Origin: Alentia gelatinosa
Lineage: Eukaryota > Annelida > Polychaeta > Phyllodocida > Polynoidae
DNA length: 64,000 bases
NCBI GenBank assembly: GCA_950022655.1
Contig: OX465581.1
Location: forward strand, 29,607,300 to 29,671,299
Reading direction: 5' to 3'
Shown piece by piece: positions 11,836 to 23,110 of the stretch. Made by a program: the position numbers and the translations under genes. The notes below the pieces were generated by a model, which saw nothing but the letters and a program-made list of their open reading frames with translations, had not been told where the DNA came from and ran no database searches. The first letter of the stretch is position 1. The number at the start of each line of letters is the position of its first letter.

Positions 11836-12175
11836 TATAGAACGTCCTTACCATGCTGTACAATTCACAGAACGAGATGGTAATTTACGGTTTGTACGGA
11901 CCAAGGCATTTATGCCGAGTTCCGTACAAGCGGTAAATTATCATCTAGTTCTGTGACTTGTACAAGCATGATTGGACGTTCTATATTTACTATATATCCG
12001 AAATTTAAAAAAAAATCAATTTCATTTTTCTTAACAACCAAAATTTTAATAAATGTGTATGGCAAGGTGGTCCGTATTTTAGTGTACGGACCGCTGGTCC
12101 GTACAGTATTTTTACGTCATATGCCGAAACGGTGCGTACAGTATATACGGCATGGGTATATAGTAAAGGAGAATT
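11836..12175 (+). mobile_element. hairpin repeat element, copy 1
   Basis: A long imperfect inverted repeat: left arm 11836-11900, 20-bp loop, right arm 11921-11985. The arms begin and end in TATAGAACGTCC / GGACGTTCTATA, and the loop itself contains the small palindrome GGCATTTATGCC. After the hairpin comes a tail (TTTACTATATATCCGAAATTT-like, then GTACGGACCGC and TATACGGCATGGGTATATAG) shared with copies near 15950-16300 and, inverted, 46575-46840. It is non-coding and behaves like a small non-autonomous DNA element. The superfamily is unknown, and the exact right end is estimated. Confidence 0.6.
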
Positions 12176-12301
12176 ACAATGGGGGTAAATGGTAAGAACT
12201 GATTGGTTAAGAAAATTTCTCTTGTGGTGGCCAAAAATGTGAACAATCTAACACTTTTGCCATCTCATTGAAGAACAAACGGACAATTGGATTTACTATT
12301 A

Positions 12302-12746
12302 GGCCCTGCCTCCACTGAGCTCCCAATGCACTGCGATAGGCTTTACGATGCACCTGCTGAGAAAAAGAATTGATAGTGTGTTGGAAAATCAACTTCAACC
12401 GTAGCAGATGATCCCATTTCTACTGTACGCCATATTATGCACACCGATGCAGTATGATACGCTCCCGATGCAAAAGCTGTATCGTAGGCCCTCTATGACA
12501 CTTAACCGTTACAGAGCGCCAGTATGTATCGTAGTGCATCTGTAGCATACCGTGAGGTGTATCGGGACCGTGATCACCTTTTTATCGCCAGACCCACTAT
12601 GGCGCACGTCGATGTTCCCAGGCTCTACTTAGATTCACTAATCTATTAAAATTCACTAAGGTTCACTAAGAAACATATCTTCCCGGCGCACTACGATATT
12701 TGACATTTTGAATCTTTTATTTTCCGTATTGGGCGGACGTGGGGCC
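12302..12746. mobile_element. PIF/Harbinger-like MITE, long variant
   Basis: Starts GGCCCTGCCTCCAC and ends GGCGGACGTGGGGCC, so its ends are related inverted repeats. It is flanked by TTA on both sides (12299-12301 and 12747-12749), a 3-bp TWA target duplication typical of PIF/Harbinger elements. Internal words such as ACGATGCACCT and GTGATCACCTTTTTAT recur in the other copies. No transposase frame is present. Confidence 0.6.
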
Positions 12747-12779
12747 TTAGAAACCCTTTTAATATACCAATAATTTTTA

Positions 12780-13048
12780 GGCCCGGCGTATACCTACTAC
12801 GATATGGCTTTGATATGGTCTTCGATGGACCTTCAGATGAAAAATCAAAATCGCGTCGGAAGGTCACCTAATATCGGGGCATTTAGATTAGACACCGATA
12901 AAATCCCCATACAATGCGTGGTGGATTGGCATGTCTAGACATATGTCTACGATTTTGCACCTTCCCGATATGCCTCCGGTATTTGCTTTTTGTATCGGTG
13001 CCACATTGGTAGCTCTAAATTTCTATCGTAGTAGGTGGACGCCAGACC
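12780..13048. mobile_element. PIF/Harbinger-like MITE, standard copy
   Basis: 269 bp with terminal inverted repeats of about 24 bp (left GGCCCGGCGTATACCTACTA; right end complementary, reading GGTCTGGCGTCCACCTACTA on the minus strand). Flanked by TTA at 12777-12779 and 13049-13051. Internal landmarks shared with the 37951 and 51167 copies are CGCGTCGGAAGGTCACCTAA, TGTCTAGACATATGTCTAC and TTTGCTTTTTGTATCGGTGC. Non-coding; lies 33 bp from the preceding related element. Confidence 0.8.
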
Positions 13049-13051
13049 TTA

Positions 13052-13540
13052 GAGAGAATGCCAACTTCAAAATGGCAACATTACCGGATACTTTGTAAAG
13101 GGTTATAGGTGTGGCTGTGACTTTATTGTTTCAAATATCTTTGCTGAAGACGAAACTTTAATTCACACTCCCCGGCTATACACGATAGGCTTCCCGCTAT
13201 GACGCAGGGAACACCTGAGAAAGTAAGACATTTAATTGTGCCCGGGTCTTGTACCTTTGCCATATACTACTTACATCTTACCGCCATAGTTTCGGTGCGA
13301 AAGAAATGCATTTTCTTTAATAATCAAGAGAATCCACTGCTTACTGAACATATTACTACGTATCAGATATTTCCCTCCTCCGCATTCCAGATACTAAACG
13401 TGTTCTATGTTGATAATCTTTATTGAGTTATTGTACGTGGATTCAGTCTACCTGAAGATAATGAAGACACATTTTGTCGAGTATCTCTATACCTGTTTGT
13501 GGACATATTTCACTGAAGTAACTGATACTTCAAGATAAAG
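13052..13540. other. unassigned stretch, no gene seen
   Basis: AT-rich; a 75-codon frame at 13199-13426 shows no recognisable domain. Confidence 0.4.
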
Positions 13541-14880
13541 CATAGAAAAAGGTGGGAAACGCACAGGATATGTGAAAAAGGAATGTTCATCGTATCGCCT
13601 TCTCCTCAGCAAATAGGCAGAAAGCTCGACAACGCTCACGTTACGTGTAGGCCACGCAACATCTTTGTGCAAACTCCTACTGTCGACAAAAGAAAATCCA
13701 GCGATCCTTTTCCAGCCCTTCCTATTTCAAAGCCTCAACACCCTGTTCATTCTCACAAGCCGCACAGAGAGAGACGGAGATGCTCCCTTCCCCTTTTATG
13801 ACATGACGGGAGAAGTAAAATGCTCCTTTAGCAAAGCCTTCCTTGAAATGCAAGTGATCACATCTGCCGCAGTTCCGAGGGAGTAGGAGCAGGCTGCTGA
13901 GGTAGGTGGCCTGTGCCGAGGCAATCAAAGGGTTCCTGCAGGCAGGCCATGACAATACCAGCAGGTAACCGCTAAGAGACGGTGGTGTGGTCGATAGAAA
14001 TCATCTTAATGCACTCTGTTGTGCTCATCATGTGCTTAGGCCATATTGCAGGATGGAGCGAAGCAGCACTATTCCTAACAAACAACACCTCCCCCTCCCT
14101 ATCTTCCCTGAGACTCAAGCTACCCCCTACTTCCTCCCATCCCTCCTCTTTCTCGCACCCCTCTGCCCATCCTACTTCCCGTCCTATAAAAGGAGACTCA
14201 ACAGAGCCAGCACCGCAAAAGAAGGCACCCAGGCTGCGTTCTCAGCACTGCATTAGTAGCGCCATTCAGTTCATTGCTTGCGATGTGCTTTTCGGTCGTT
14301 CGCTTGAGCAGACGACAATAGTACGAAGCCGGGGCGCTCTAAGTAAAAGGCGCCAAGGTGCCTGTGCGCGTCTCTGTCCCCTCTGACGGCCCCGCATAAT
14401 GCGAAATGAGCGGCTTTTCTATAGGAACTTGGCAAAGTGTAAACGACGCAGCTCTTGTGTCGTCTGGAGTATTGTGTGTCAGGAGATTATTACACCTGCT
14501 TGTGTTTTTGCCCTTAATGCATTAATTCAGAGCCGGTGTTAAGTTTGCATTAAGAAAGTGTCACAAGTTGCCTAAGTGGCCAATCAGGAGGCAAGAAAGG
14601 CGTGTGGTAATTGAGTAAACCAGTCCATTATGGAGGCCAATGTCTGTGCTACTATCTTTCTCCAGGCGAAAAAGTAGCTGTCAATGCTTTTAGAAGCCAC
14701 AGCACGAGGAAGGCCTATTCTTGGTGGCTTAAAGCAATTACAAGTTTAATTGAATTATTCGGCATTAGAATGGGCCGGCTGATGTCGACATTACACCCAC
14801 AGGAACCGCAAGCTCCTGACAGTCTAAAAACATTTTGGGTTGTGTGGTCATTGTAAAACATCGATTCAATGTGGGCGGTC
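13541..14880. other. CpG-containing low-copy block with TATA-like site
   Basis: No repeat similarity. It contains a pyrimidine-rich stretch (14085-14180) followed by a good TATA match at 14185-14193, and homeodomain-type sites including the perfect palindrome TTAATGCATTAA at 14513-14524. Open frames of up to 134 codons (13982-14386) are Ser/Pro-rich by composition and show no domain. Confidence 0.35.
14185..14193 (+). promoter_or_regulatory. TATA-box-like sequence
   Basis: TATAAAAGG is an exact TATA-box match directly after a pyrimidine-rich tract and before GC-richer DNA. No initiator or downstream coding exon is clear, so promoter function is unproven. A posterior Hox-type reading (TTTTATAGG on minus) is an alternative. 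Confidence 0.25.
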
Positions 14881-15720
14881 CTCAACGATTGCTTTCAGAT
14901 GTATCTATATGTGCAATGGCTTCTAAGGTCTTTTTTCCAATAACAAAATCAAAAGGAAATCGGAAGTGCCGGTCGTGCTGTGGAGGATAATGAACACATA
15001 CTTTGGGCGATAACAAGACGTAATTATGGCTTTTAGCACGGTTGAAGACACTTGAGTGATCCGTTGATAAATGCCTACTTCTAAGGTGTCCTAACGACCA
15101 TGTTGTTGCCACCCTCAGCGCTACCCAGCAATGATCACGTGACCAATGTCCGATGTAGGCGTCCTTCCACCGCGCTTGGCGCCGCGGCGCTACAACTTGT
15201 GAAAATGGCTGCTCGACACCTCCTCCGTTTAAAGCCAGGCGGCAAGTAATCCCGCCGTTTGTCAGCTCCGTAAAGCCAGCACGCAATCTTGGCGCGCAGA
15301 AACTGTTATATTTCACCGATCCTCTCCCGACACGCCTGCGCACTCCTCCTTTACCATGCACCCCCCACAGGGCCTCGGCGCTAATTTTCTAATTTCCGAC
15401 CGACATGACTTTTCTGCTTTGTTTCTTGTGACGCCTCTGGATCTGGCTGACAAATCGGAGTCGGGACCCTACGTGACGTTTAGCGCGTCCGCCGAGCCCG
15501 GTTAAACACTTGGCTCGCTGTTTGGCCAGCAATGAAATTACTCTACCGCCACCAGATGGGGTGCGAAGCCTTCGCACCTCCTGACCGGAAGTGTAGCCTA
15601 CGCACGCCTCAGCGCATGCACAGTGGCGATGGGACGCCGTCTCCCATTCGCCGGGCATCTTCTCAATCTCGTCTGGACCCGAGGTGTAATACGGGGTGAC
15701 AATACACGGCACATGCGCGG
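14881..15720. other. CpG-containing low-copy block
   Basis: Strongly CpG-containing between about 15090 and 15720, free of repeats. The 159-codon minus-strand frame (14882-15361) and 107-codon frame (15389-15712) lack any domain and sit in DNA where stops are rare. A CTCF-like motif lies at 15549-15562. Confidence 0.35.
15549..15562 (+). promoter_or_regulatory. CTCF-like core motif
   Basis: CCACCAGATGGGGT matches the CTCF core CCASYAGRKGGCRS except at position 12 (C to G) and the last base. Plus-oriented. A sequence match only. Confidence 0.3.
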
Positions 15721-15949
15721 ATTGTCATGTGCCAGCCTGTAAATGTACGTCTTATGCATCACATGACCTAAAGAACAAAGAGGCGTGTTAGAATGTTAAA
15801 TCAAGATAAAAGCAATCAACTACATTGTACATAAAATAGTCCAATCCTGCCTTTAGGCTATCCATTACAGTGAAAAGTTTTTCCTGAAAGGTTTCTCCTG
15901 AAATTCTTAATTTAGTAAATTATACGTTGATCACCTTAAATTCCTATTA

Positions 15950-16300
15950 ATGATAACCTATAGTGACGTGACCATACTGTACATGCTACAAAACAAGATG
16001 GGGAGTCGTTGTTTTTAACGAAACGAAACTCTTGGCCTCGTTCCGTGATAAACAACGATTCCCATTGCGTTTTGTAGCATGTAAAAGCACAGTAGGTTGT
16101 TCTCTATTTATTACATTTATATACCCAAATTTGATCATATTTTACCATTAATTAGCACAGAAACCCTATTGAAGGGAAAGTCTACACCCTGCCGATGTTT
16201 CAAAGTGTCCCATATAAAAGTGTACGGAACAGGGTGCCGTGCAGAATTTATACTATATAAGGAGCAGCAGTACGTAAATAAACGTTCGGCACGGGTAAAT
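15950..16300 (+). mobile_element. hairpin repeat element, copy 2
   Basis: Central imperfect hairpin: left arm 15980-16026 (from TACATGCTACAAAAC), loop of about 11 bp, right arm 16038-16083 ending GTTTTGTAGCATGTA. As in copy 1 it is followed by GTTGTTCTCTATTTATTACA and ATATACCCAAATTT, then GTGTACGGAACAGGG and TATACTATATAAGGAG. The arms differ in sequence from copy 1 but the plan and tail are the same. Non-coding; boundaries estimated. Confidence 0.5.
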
Positions 16301-16381
16301 GAAAAAATCTACTCTCAAATACATATGGGCGAACATTCTTTAGTTAAATACCGCTGTTAGGGGTGTGGTAACTTGCGTTTT

Positions 16382-16441
16382 CTTACCTAGGTTGAGGGTT
16401 CCTTAACTAGGTTGAAGTTTTCTTGTCTAGGTTGACATATG
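16382..16441. repeat. three-unit 20-bp minisatellite
   Basis: Three head-to-tail 20-bp units, each carrying CTAGGTTGA (cores at 16387, 16407 and 16427). Confidence 0.8.
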
Positions 16442-16597
16442 ACCAAAAGCTCTGATCGGTGAATTCAAAAATGGCGGATAGTAACGATTCTGACAGTCCA
16501 AGATGTTGTAAAAACTCCCCATGCAATATTTTCTGCATTATAGGGTACCATATATCTAAAGGTGAAGATAACACCTCAAGATAAGCACTTGTGCCCT

Positions 16598-16792
16598 AGT
16601 AATATCGTGGGTCATATCGGGATCATGAGCACCTTTTTATACAAGAAAATCCATTACGATGCGTGGTGAAGTGGCATGTCTAGACATATGTCTACGATAT
16701 GGACGCTCCCGATAAGTCTGCAACATTTACTTTTTGTATCGGAACCATTTCGGTAGGTCTAAATGTCTATCGTGGTAGGTGGACGCTGGGCC
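16598..16792. mobile_element. PIF/Harbinger-like MITE, 5'-truncated copy
   Basis: The right end is intact (CTATCGTGGTAGGTGGACGC then TGGGCC) and internal words TGTCTAGACATATGTCTAC and TTACTTTTTGTATCGG match the family. The left terminal repeat is absent; similarity begins near CATATCGGGATCATGAGCAC, which resembles the interior of the 12302 copy. Non-coding. Confidence 0.7.
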
Positions 16793-17039
16793 ATACAGTG
16801 CATTGAAACCTGTCGGATTACATTATATTTAAGAAACCCCACCTTCTGCGTGACATTTTTCAGAATGTCAAATTATTAGAAAGAAACAAGCAGTACTGCA
16901 TTTATCACACTGGCGTTATACTTTGCGCAAGTTACAAAATGCAAAATGTATACACATGTAATTGACTGAAGTGACTGACCAGCAAATACGAGACTCCCGA
17001 GTCTCATCGTGAACACAGAGTAGCGTCCTATTTCATGAT

Positions 17040-17400
17040 GTGGCGTTTCCTCCTACCGATTGTGACCACCGATTATGGTATTTAGCACAACCGACTATTT
17101 GATAACTATATATGCAATACTCGTCAGGTGGAGACAAAATGTTTTAAAGATTTTTCTTTCCATCTTAACGCGATAGGTAACCACCGATCGACTTTTAAGG
17201 CCACCGTCGAAATCAAACCATAATGGATTAATGGGTAGTGGCGACCAAAAAGCGGTCGGTGACCACCTCCATTTTCGTCTAAAACAGAGTTTTTTCTCAC
17301 CGCCACCGATTTCTATGCTAGTTTAGGCTGGTCAGGTCTTGTACAAATTGAATAATCAGAGCACATGCAACGAATAATCGTCAGGTGGGAACAGTGTATG
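17040..17400. repeat. degenerate direct repeat of about 258 bp spacing
   Basis: TCGTCAGGTGG occurs at 17121 and 17379, each preceded by a related string starting CCACCGATT (near 17066 and 17302). CCACCGAT and its complement ATCGGTGG recur through 17050-17490. This may be a tandem duplication or a diverged inverted-repeat element. No coding content. Confidence 0.3.
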
Positions 17401-17790
17401 TGCTTTGGGGTTAACAATTATTAGAACAGACAAATTTTCAGGGAGGACCACTGACCGATTGCGTACAGAGCGCACATGATCGGTGGGGTTTTCTTCGGCA
17501 AGTGGAAAGGACATAGATAAAGAGAAGTGTTCATTCTGTTCGAAAAATTGTTTATTCTTTATAGCGACAACTACTTAGTCACTGCTATTATATTCTTCAA
17601 AATGCATTATCGTCTCATCGAAACATTTCAGGTAATCCTAGAAGGATTAATATATAGGTTCAGTCTCAAAGACTACCTTGTATTATGTATCTATAATCAA
17701 CAGAACTCTTGATATAATCCTTCTGTTGTCCTACATCAGTAAAAGCAAAATAAGAGAAATAAGACTGCAGCTAATATTATCAATTGTACG
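17401..17790. other. AT-rich stretch, no gene seen
   Basis: No recognisable gene; a 61-codon frame at 17527-17712 shows no domain. Confidence 0.4.
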
Positions 17791-17797
17791 CTCTCTA

Positions 17798-17860
<63 letters not shown>
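17791..17860. repeat. CT dinucleotide microsatellite
   Basis: Nearly uninterrupted CT units; the poly-Ser-Leu frame across it is a repeat translation. Confidence 0.95.
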
Positions 17861-18889
17861 TCATGCACATTCTACTATATGAATGATTTATGTGACTATT
17901 GCTTCTGGGTTGGGCGTGAGGTGGTCCTATCGGACATGGGGTGGAGTGGGAGGGAGTTAGCGACCCCGCAGGAGTGACCTCCTAATCACCTGGCACGGGA
18001 GTAATTTTTGTGACACCAGTCTGACTTGGGCCATGAAATTAGATGGTACTGGGAAAACAATGTGAGAGAAGAAGTCAAACAGAAAGCGCCACGCATGCGC
18101 CACAGGAGAATTGTCGTCTGCCAGCACATCCGGGCCCCTCGGTCGGCAACAGATTGGTGTGACGGGGCATGGCGATAAAGACGCGTGCTTCTCACAACAA
18201 TATCTTGTATTCCGACCCAGCGCGGCTGCCGACCTTATCCCGACCGAAGGGGATGAAACTGGAATTGCTTTTATCACCCCAAATATTATTGGTTCATTTG
18301 TGGCGCGATACGCCCACTGGACGAAATATCACCATCCATAACATCTTGACAGGCCGCGGGAGGGTCGGAAATGTGGACCGGAAGCCCAGGGCGCGGGCCC
18401 CGTTCCTTATGTCGCCTGTAATTCACCTCATTGTCGCATAATGGCGGCTGGCGACGAAGCATGCGGTCAATTGTCACCGTACTCGTCGCGCAGGAAATAG
18501 GGGGAGCGCAATTACTCGCTCTTGAATTGACGATCTTCAATCGTTGGAAGAACGAGCCACAATTTGGCCAAGCGTCCCCGGAGCGGCTGCCCTCGTGGCC
18601 AACCGCATGATTGCTTAAACACACCCCAGCAATTTTTCTTTCTGAATGGGATTCCTCCCGCAGTTGTTATAGGCAAATAGAGTGTAGTAGATCATGAGGC
18701 CCAGAGCCCCAATGCACCGCCCCCTGCCCATCTCCCCCCGCAGACCCCATGCTTCGCGGCCGGGGTCAGAGGATCAAGGCTCAAGTCACATGATGGAGAG
18801 TGGATCCCGCCTGGCGCGACCCCTAGCGGTCCGGCCCCGCTTGTAGGAAGGCATTGAGGGTAGGGCGCTGGGTCACACAACAAGCCGTC

Positions 18890-18927
18890 GCCATCTTGGT
18901 CACGTGAGTGTGAACACAATGGCGGCG
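18890..18927. promoter_or_regulatory. YY1 plus E-box cluster
   Basis: GCCATCTTG (18890-18898; YY1 consensus on the minus strand) abuts TCACGTGA (18900-18907; full bHLH-Zip E-box). ATGGCGGCG follows at 18919-18927. A frame from that ATG ends after 15 codons, so it is not a credible protein start. This combination is common at TATA-less CpG promoters, but a transcript is not demonstrated. Confidence 0.35.
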
Positions 18928-19054
18928 CGGGTGGGCATCTGGGCGCGGGTCAGCAGTGAGGGATGACCATATTATTACATACGGCGACGGGCGGCGCGCG
19001 GCCAGGGGGGCGCCGAACGGGACGTCGGACGGGACGCTATGCGTTTTGTCTACG

Positions 19055-19068
19055 CCACCAGGGGGAGC
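19055..19068 (+). promoter_or_regulatory. CTCF-like core motif
   Basis: CCACCAGGGGGAGC fits the CTCF core except for A at position 12. Plus-oriented. Confidence 0.35.
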
Positions 19069-19465
19069 GTCGGTGACACTGGCACCATACTGGGACAGCC
19101 ACGTCACAAGACCCGTTTCTCACTGGGGAGGGAATATAGAGGAGCGGGGGCAACTAGGGTGGTCGTGGATGGTAAGGTTTGGGGCACTGCAGGGGTCCAA
19201 AAGTAGGGGCTGCTAACCCTCTAACGCCGGATAATACAATGACCTCTATCTCCCGAGAACGATGGACAATAGGGGAATCATTGATTATATTGAAAATAAT
19301 CGATGGTTTTGAGGACAGGTGACCGTAAACTATGCGAGTTTGCCGCCTAGTAATTTATGCGCGTAAGCAAGTTTATTCAGAAGTCAACCTCGAGTGGTTG
19401 TCCACAAAATCATCGTTTGTTATATTTATTATACATCTTCACAAATATATTGAAACATCTATCAG

Positions 19466-20345
19466 GTGGAACTATCTACAACAAATCTATTTGGGGGTGT
19501 ATTTTCCGTAATCAATGGCGTTGAAATCCGTAATCACATAAGTAATGAAGAATTGTACAGTCGCTGTAAGATTAGGCCCCTCTTCTACAGAAGAGCTTTG
19601 CATCTATTAATGAATATCCACTGGTGGAAAGAAAATGAAGATAATTCAGTTATTCAGAACACGGATAGAACGAGAATGAATAAAAAAATCATGATAAAAA
19701 CAAAAAGGCCTAGAACAGAACGCTACAGAAAAAGCCCTCTGTACAGAGGAATGCTGTTGTGGAATATGTTGACAAATGTCATACAGCGATTGGATAAAAA
19801 TAGCTTCAAATCAATGATAAAGAAATACTTCCTGACAGAGCAGAATATGGCCAAAATACCAAAGTAAAGCTCCCTCTGAGTCAAATGACCAGTGAAGGAG
19901 ACTATATGTCTTATAAAATTCTTTCTTTTCTGCATCTCTGAACACTATCAACGCAACCTGGATGTGAACTCTGTACTGTGCTAGTTTATGTTCTGTCTAA
20001 CCTTGTCTTGTCCTGTATTGTATGTTCTGTAATGTATATTCTCGGAATACAGATACTGTCACTCATTGCAATAGAGATTGTATCAAGTTATGAAACATAG
20101 AAGGAACTAACAGGAAGTTATTGAATATGATTGGAGTAGAGTCAAATGACCTACTCAAAATAAGCATAGATTTATAGCTGCAAGATATGAATGTTATGTA
20201 TCTGGAACTGCACCATGTAATGTATTGTATTGTCCACACAGTGTATAGTTTCATATGTATGTTTTTGGATCGGTCCAAGGAAGAGTGTCTACTGAAGATG
20301 ATTGTACCTAATCCTATTTAATCTGAATGAAAATTTAAAAAAAAT
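19466..20345 (+). pseudogene. 5'-truncated LINE copy: ORF2 C-terminus and 3' UTR
   Basis: The frame ending at 19867 encodes the C-terminal part of a LINE ORF2: CKIRPLFYRRALHLLMNIHW, then KRPRTERYRKSPLYRGMLLW. It aligns directly with the C-terminus of the better-preserved copy on the minus strand at 55698-57290 (KIRPLFLRRAVQLL, KRPRTERYKHSPLYQG), so both belong to one family. Similarity continues into the 3' UTR (a TCAAATGACC string just after the stop; TTGTCTTGTCCTGTATTGTA near 20002-20021). An A-rich tail lies at 20331-20352. The RT catalytic region is missing. The start at 19466 is only the first in-frame ATG, not a real gene start. Confidence 0.8.
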
Positions 20346-21607
20346 TTAAAAAATAGTTACGGGTTATGACTGCTTAGGAAGGATGGGTAATGGTTTACAT
20401 TTTCAATGGGGACTTATGTCAACTTACTGGAATAATGTCCAACGGTAAAGGCCTTTTTTCATTGGCCGACAAACACTGTGTAGATTTTTTGTGTTCTCCT
20501 AATAGCTCATTTTCATTTGGCATCAGCAGCGCTGAGGTCCGTCAGTGGTTCCTGACTGTGTCTCGGTGATGGCCAATGGAAACAGGCCTTATATTTGCGA
20601 ACCACTCGTGTAGCGTGTAGATGCGATCAGAAGTGCGGGCGCTAATAATCGGTATATGAGATCAGTAATCCTAGGGGTCTGTTGAATAATCTAGGATCGT
20701 ACATGAAGACCCTTTTCTGTACGCCAGGAAGACAGAGGGATGATGTGGGTCAACATAATTCAACACTTATGGACGACCTTATGTACGGCTAGGAGTATTT
20801 TAGCGAACCAAATTCAAATTCAAAACCAAGTTCTAATTCTACTCGCAACTCGATATTTCATATTCTATTTTACATTTCAATGCAGCCCGACCTGAAATGT
20901 TTTAAAAGAAAATAGAACCTGCTCTCCTTTATTCAATAAGAACATACAAATCGTCCATAATATCTGTTTATGAAGAAGGTTCATAAACTTTAACTAGTGT
21001 TATGTTGTTTCATTTATGACGTTGTTTCATTTATAACAAGTACTTCAGGCGTTTTCAATCCTCTTAATCTCACATAGCCTATAATGATTAGGCTTATAAG
21101 TACAATGATCTCATCAAAGCTCATATCTGATGAGTATATTCAACTCATCAATACTATACTATGACATTGGTCAGTATAGAATATTGTGATGGGTTGTTTT
21201 TTGTTTGCTTTTTAGAAACACACTACAGTACAATACAGGACATGCAACACAAGAACAAATGCACAACAATACGAGAACGAAAGTACAAGAGACAAGAGAA
21301 AAGACAGACAAATCATAGGCCAATCCTATCCCATAATAATGAATCCCTGAGTTCTGAGAAGCTGAGAAGAAGCCGGCAACCCCTACACATGTGTACGTGC
21401 ATCTAGAATCAAATTAATAATATACTAAAGATATGGCGATAGGTGGATTTATTTAGATACTTAAAATACATGTATATCAGAAGGGAATTAATGCTTTCCC
21501 AACTTAAATAGCTTCCAGCGACATTACGTCACCCTGTTAAGCCTATATGACATCGACCGGACGGCAAGGCTGCAATTACTGACAGCTTTCTCAAGAACAA
21601 AATAGTT

Positions 21608-21636
21608 CATGACATATTTGAATCAAATATGTCATG
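21608..21636. repeat. perfect palindrome, 14-bp arms
   Basis: CATGACATATTTGA, one A, then its exact reverse complement. Could form a small cruciform or bind a dimeric factor; function unknown. Confidence 0.85.
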
Positions 21637-22009
21637 TAGTAAATCAAAAATGTATTTGAATTAGACATCATCAAACTCAATTTAAGGTATATGTATCCTC
21701 AGAATACATTATAAACAAGTTATCTGTATTGCGTCCTCCATACCATTTCAGGTAATCCCAGCTTGTCTCGCAAAGGTACTTGTTTCGTTCTTTCAATCTG
21801 AAATACCTTATAGGAAACCCCAAATCATCCATCAGTCTTTAGAAATGCCGTATTTAGCCAAATACACATACATGTTCCATGTTACTCTTGAGTATAAATG
21901 TTTGTACTTGATAGGAGCTATCTAAAATTTGATCTAAGTACTTTGAATTCAATTGAGGGATTTGCAATCGTATTTCTCAATACTACAATGCGATACTACA
22001 ATGAACGTT

Positions 22010-22080
22010 AATAATAATAATAATGATAATAATGATAATTATAAGAATAACAATGAGAATGAGAATAAGAATAATAAGGA
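22010..22080. repeat. imperfect AAT-rich simple repeat
   Basis: AAT units interrupted by GAT and AAG/GAG variants. Confidence 0.7.
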
Positions 22081-23110
22081 ATCAATTGCAAAAGTTATCT
22101 AGTTTGATATTGGGTTATTCTACCCTTAGTTTGCTCAATAGAAATATTTAATATAAGGATGTTTTGCAATAGTTGTAGAGACAAAATGTGATTTGCCTTC
22201 TAATATAAGATAACTAATCTATGAGTTTAGCGTTCAGCATATACATTCAATGGTATAATATAAGACATGATGAAACATTTCATTCAATAAATTCATTCAA
22301 ATGTGGTGTAACATTAATTACAACTTGTACTCCACACTATTGAAGTATTTAATGACGTATTCATGTTAGAAGTGGATCGGGAGCTTCAAATTTTAGCGGT
22401 CCTTCAGTACTGTCTTTTAAAATAATAAACAACATCTGGAAATACATATTTAACGTCGATGCTATATCCAAAATGATACTACAATAAGACTCAGTTTATT
22501 GTTGATAGATCCCTGGGACAGACATCTATATCAAAGCAGAAAGTCGGTGCTAAGTGTTTGATAATTATCACAACTTTGTTTCAACAAAGACATTCCTTGA
22601 ATATCCATATTGTTAATAATTTGCAATAAAGATAAGAATTGCACTCCGTGGTCGAAGTTATTTTAAAAGTATTGAAGAAAGGCTAAACATCTCTTCTTCA
22701 AGCCAAAACATAAACAGTAAGATGAGGAGTTATGAACTGAAGTAATAAAAAAATTGGGACATTTATCGCTTGTTTCTGTTACAATTAGTCGCGTTTCTCA
22801 GCTTCCAATAAAGAACGTCCCTCCTGTAAAAGTCCTTGGGTGTTGGGAAGTGTTCTTATCTCGCGTGTAATGTCAGTCTTCTGTCTCTTATTGGCCATTT
22901 TTTATCCCCAGGTTGGCAGCACTTCACGGGCAAGCATACTTTTCTTGTATTATCTTCCCACAAAGACTTGTTATTGCTGCTTCTTTATCAACATTAACCC
23001 AAATAGCCTGCGGTGACGGAGTGTCTTTCTGGGCTCATTTGCACATTTATCAAGGCGGTGATAAAGGCGGATCAGCGTGGGGGGTGGCTGTGGGTTGAGA
23101 TCGTGCGGTG

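Larger units (their letters stand above)
17880..19230. other. CpG-rich low-copy block, possible promoter-type island
   Basis: One of the most CpG-rich parts of the window (about 18100-19210), with no repeat similarity. It holds a YY1 site, an E-box and an ATGGCGGC string within 40 bp (18890-18927), and a CTCF-like site at 19055-19068. Open frames on both strands overlap heavily and lack domains. Either an orphan CpG-rich promoter or a regulatory block. Confidence 0.35.
20353..22779. other. AT-rich stretch, no gene seen
   Basis: Long AT-rich sequence with short open frames only. It contains a perfect 29-bp palindrome (21608-21636) and an imperfect AAT/GAAT-rich run (22010-22080). A GC-richer patch near 20460-20780 shows no gene. 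Confidence 0.45.

Noticed and set aside
13982..14386. 134-codon plus-strand frame with a possible N-terminal hydrophobic segment
   Set aside because: Pro/Ser-rich because of the underlying pyrimidine tract, overlaps another open frame, and shows no domain.
14882..15361. 159-codon minus-strand frame
   Set aside because: CpG-rich DNA with few stops; no recognisable motif and no splice or start context.
21121..21150. CTGATGAG string tested as a hammerhead core
   Set aside because: No GAAA strand follows a stem at the right distance.
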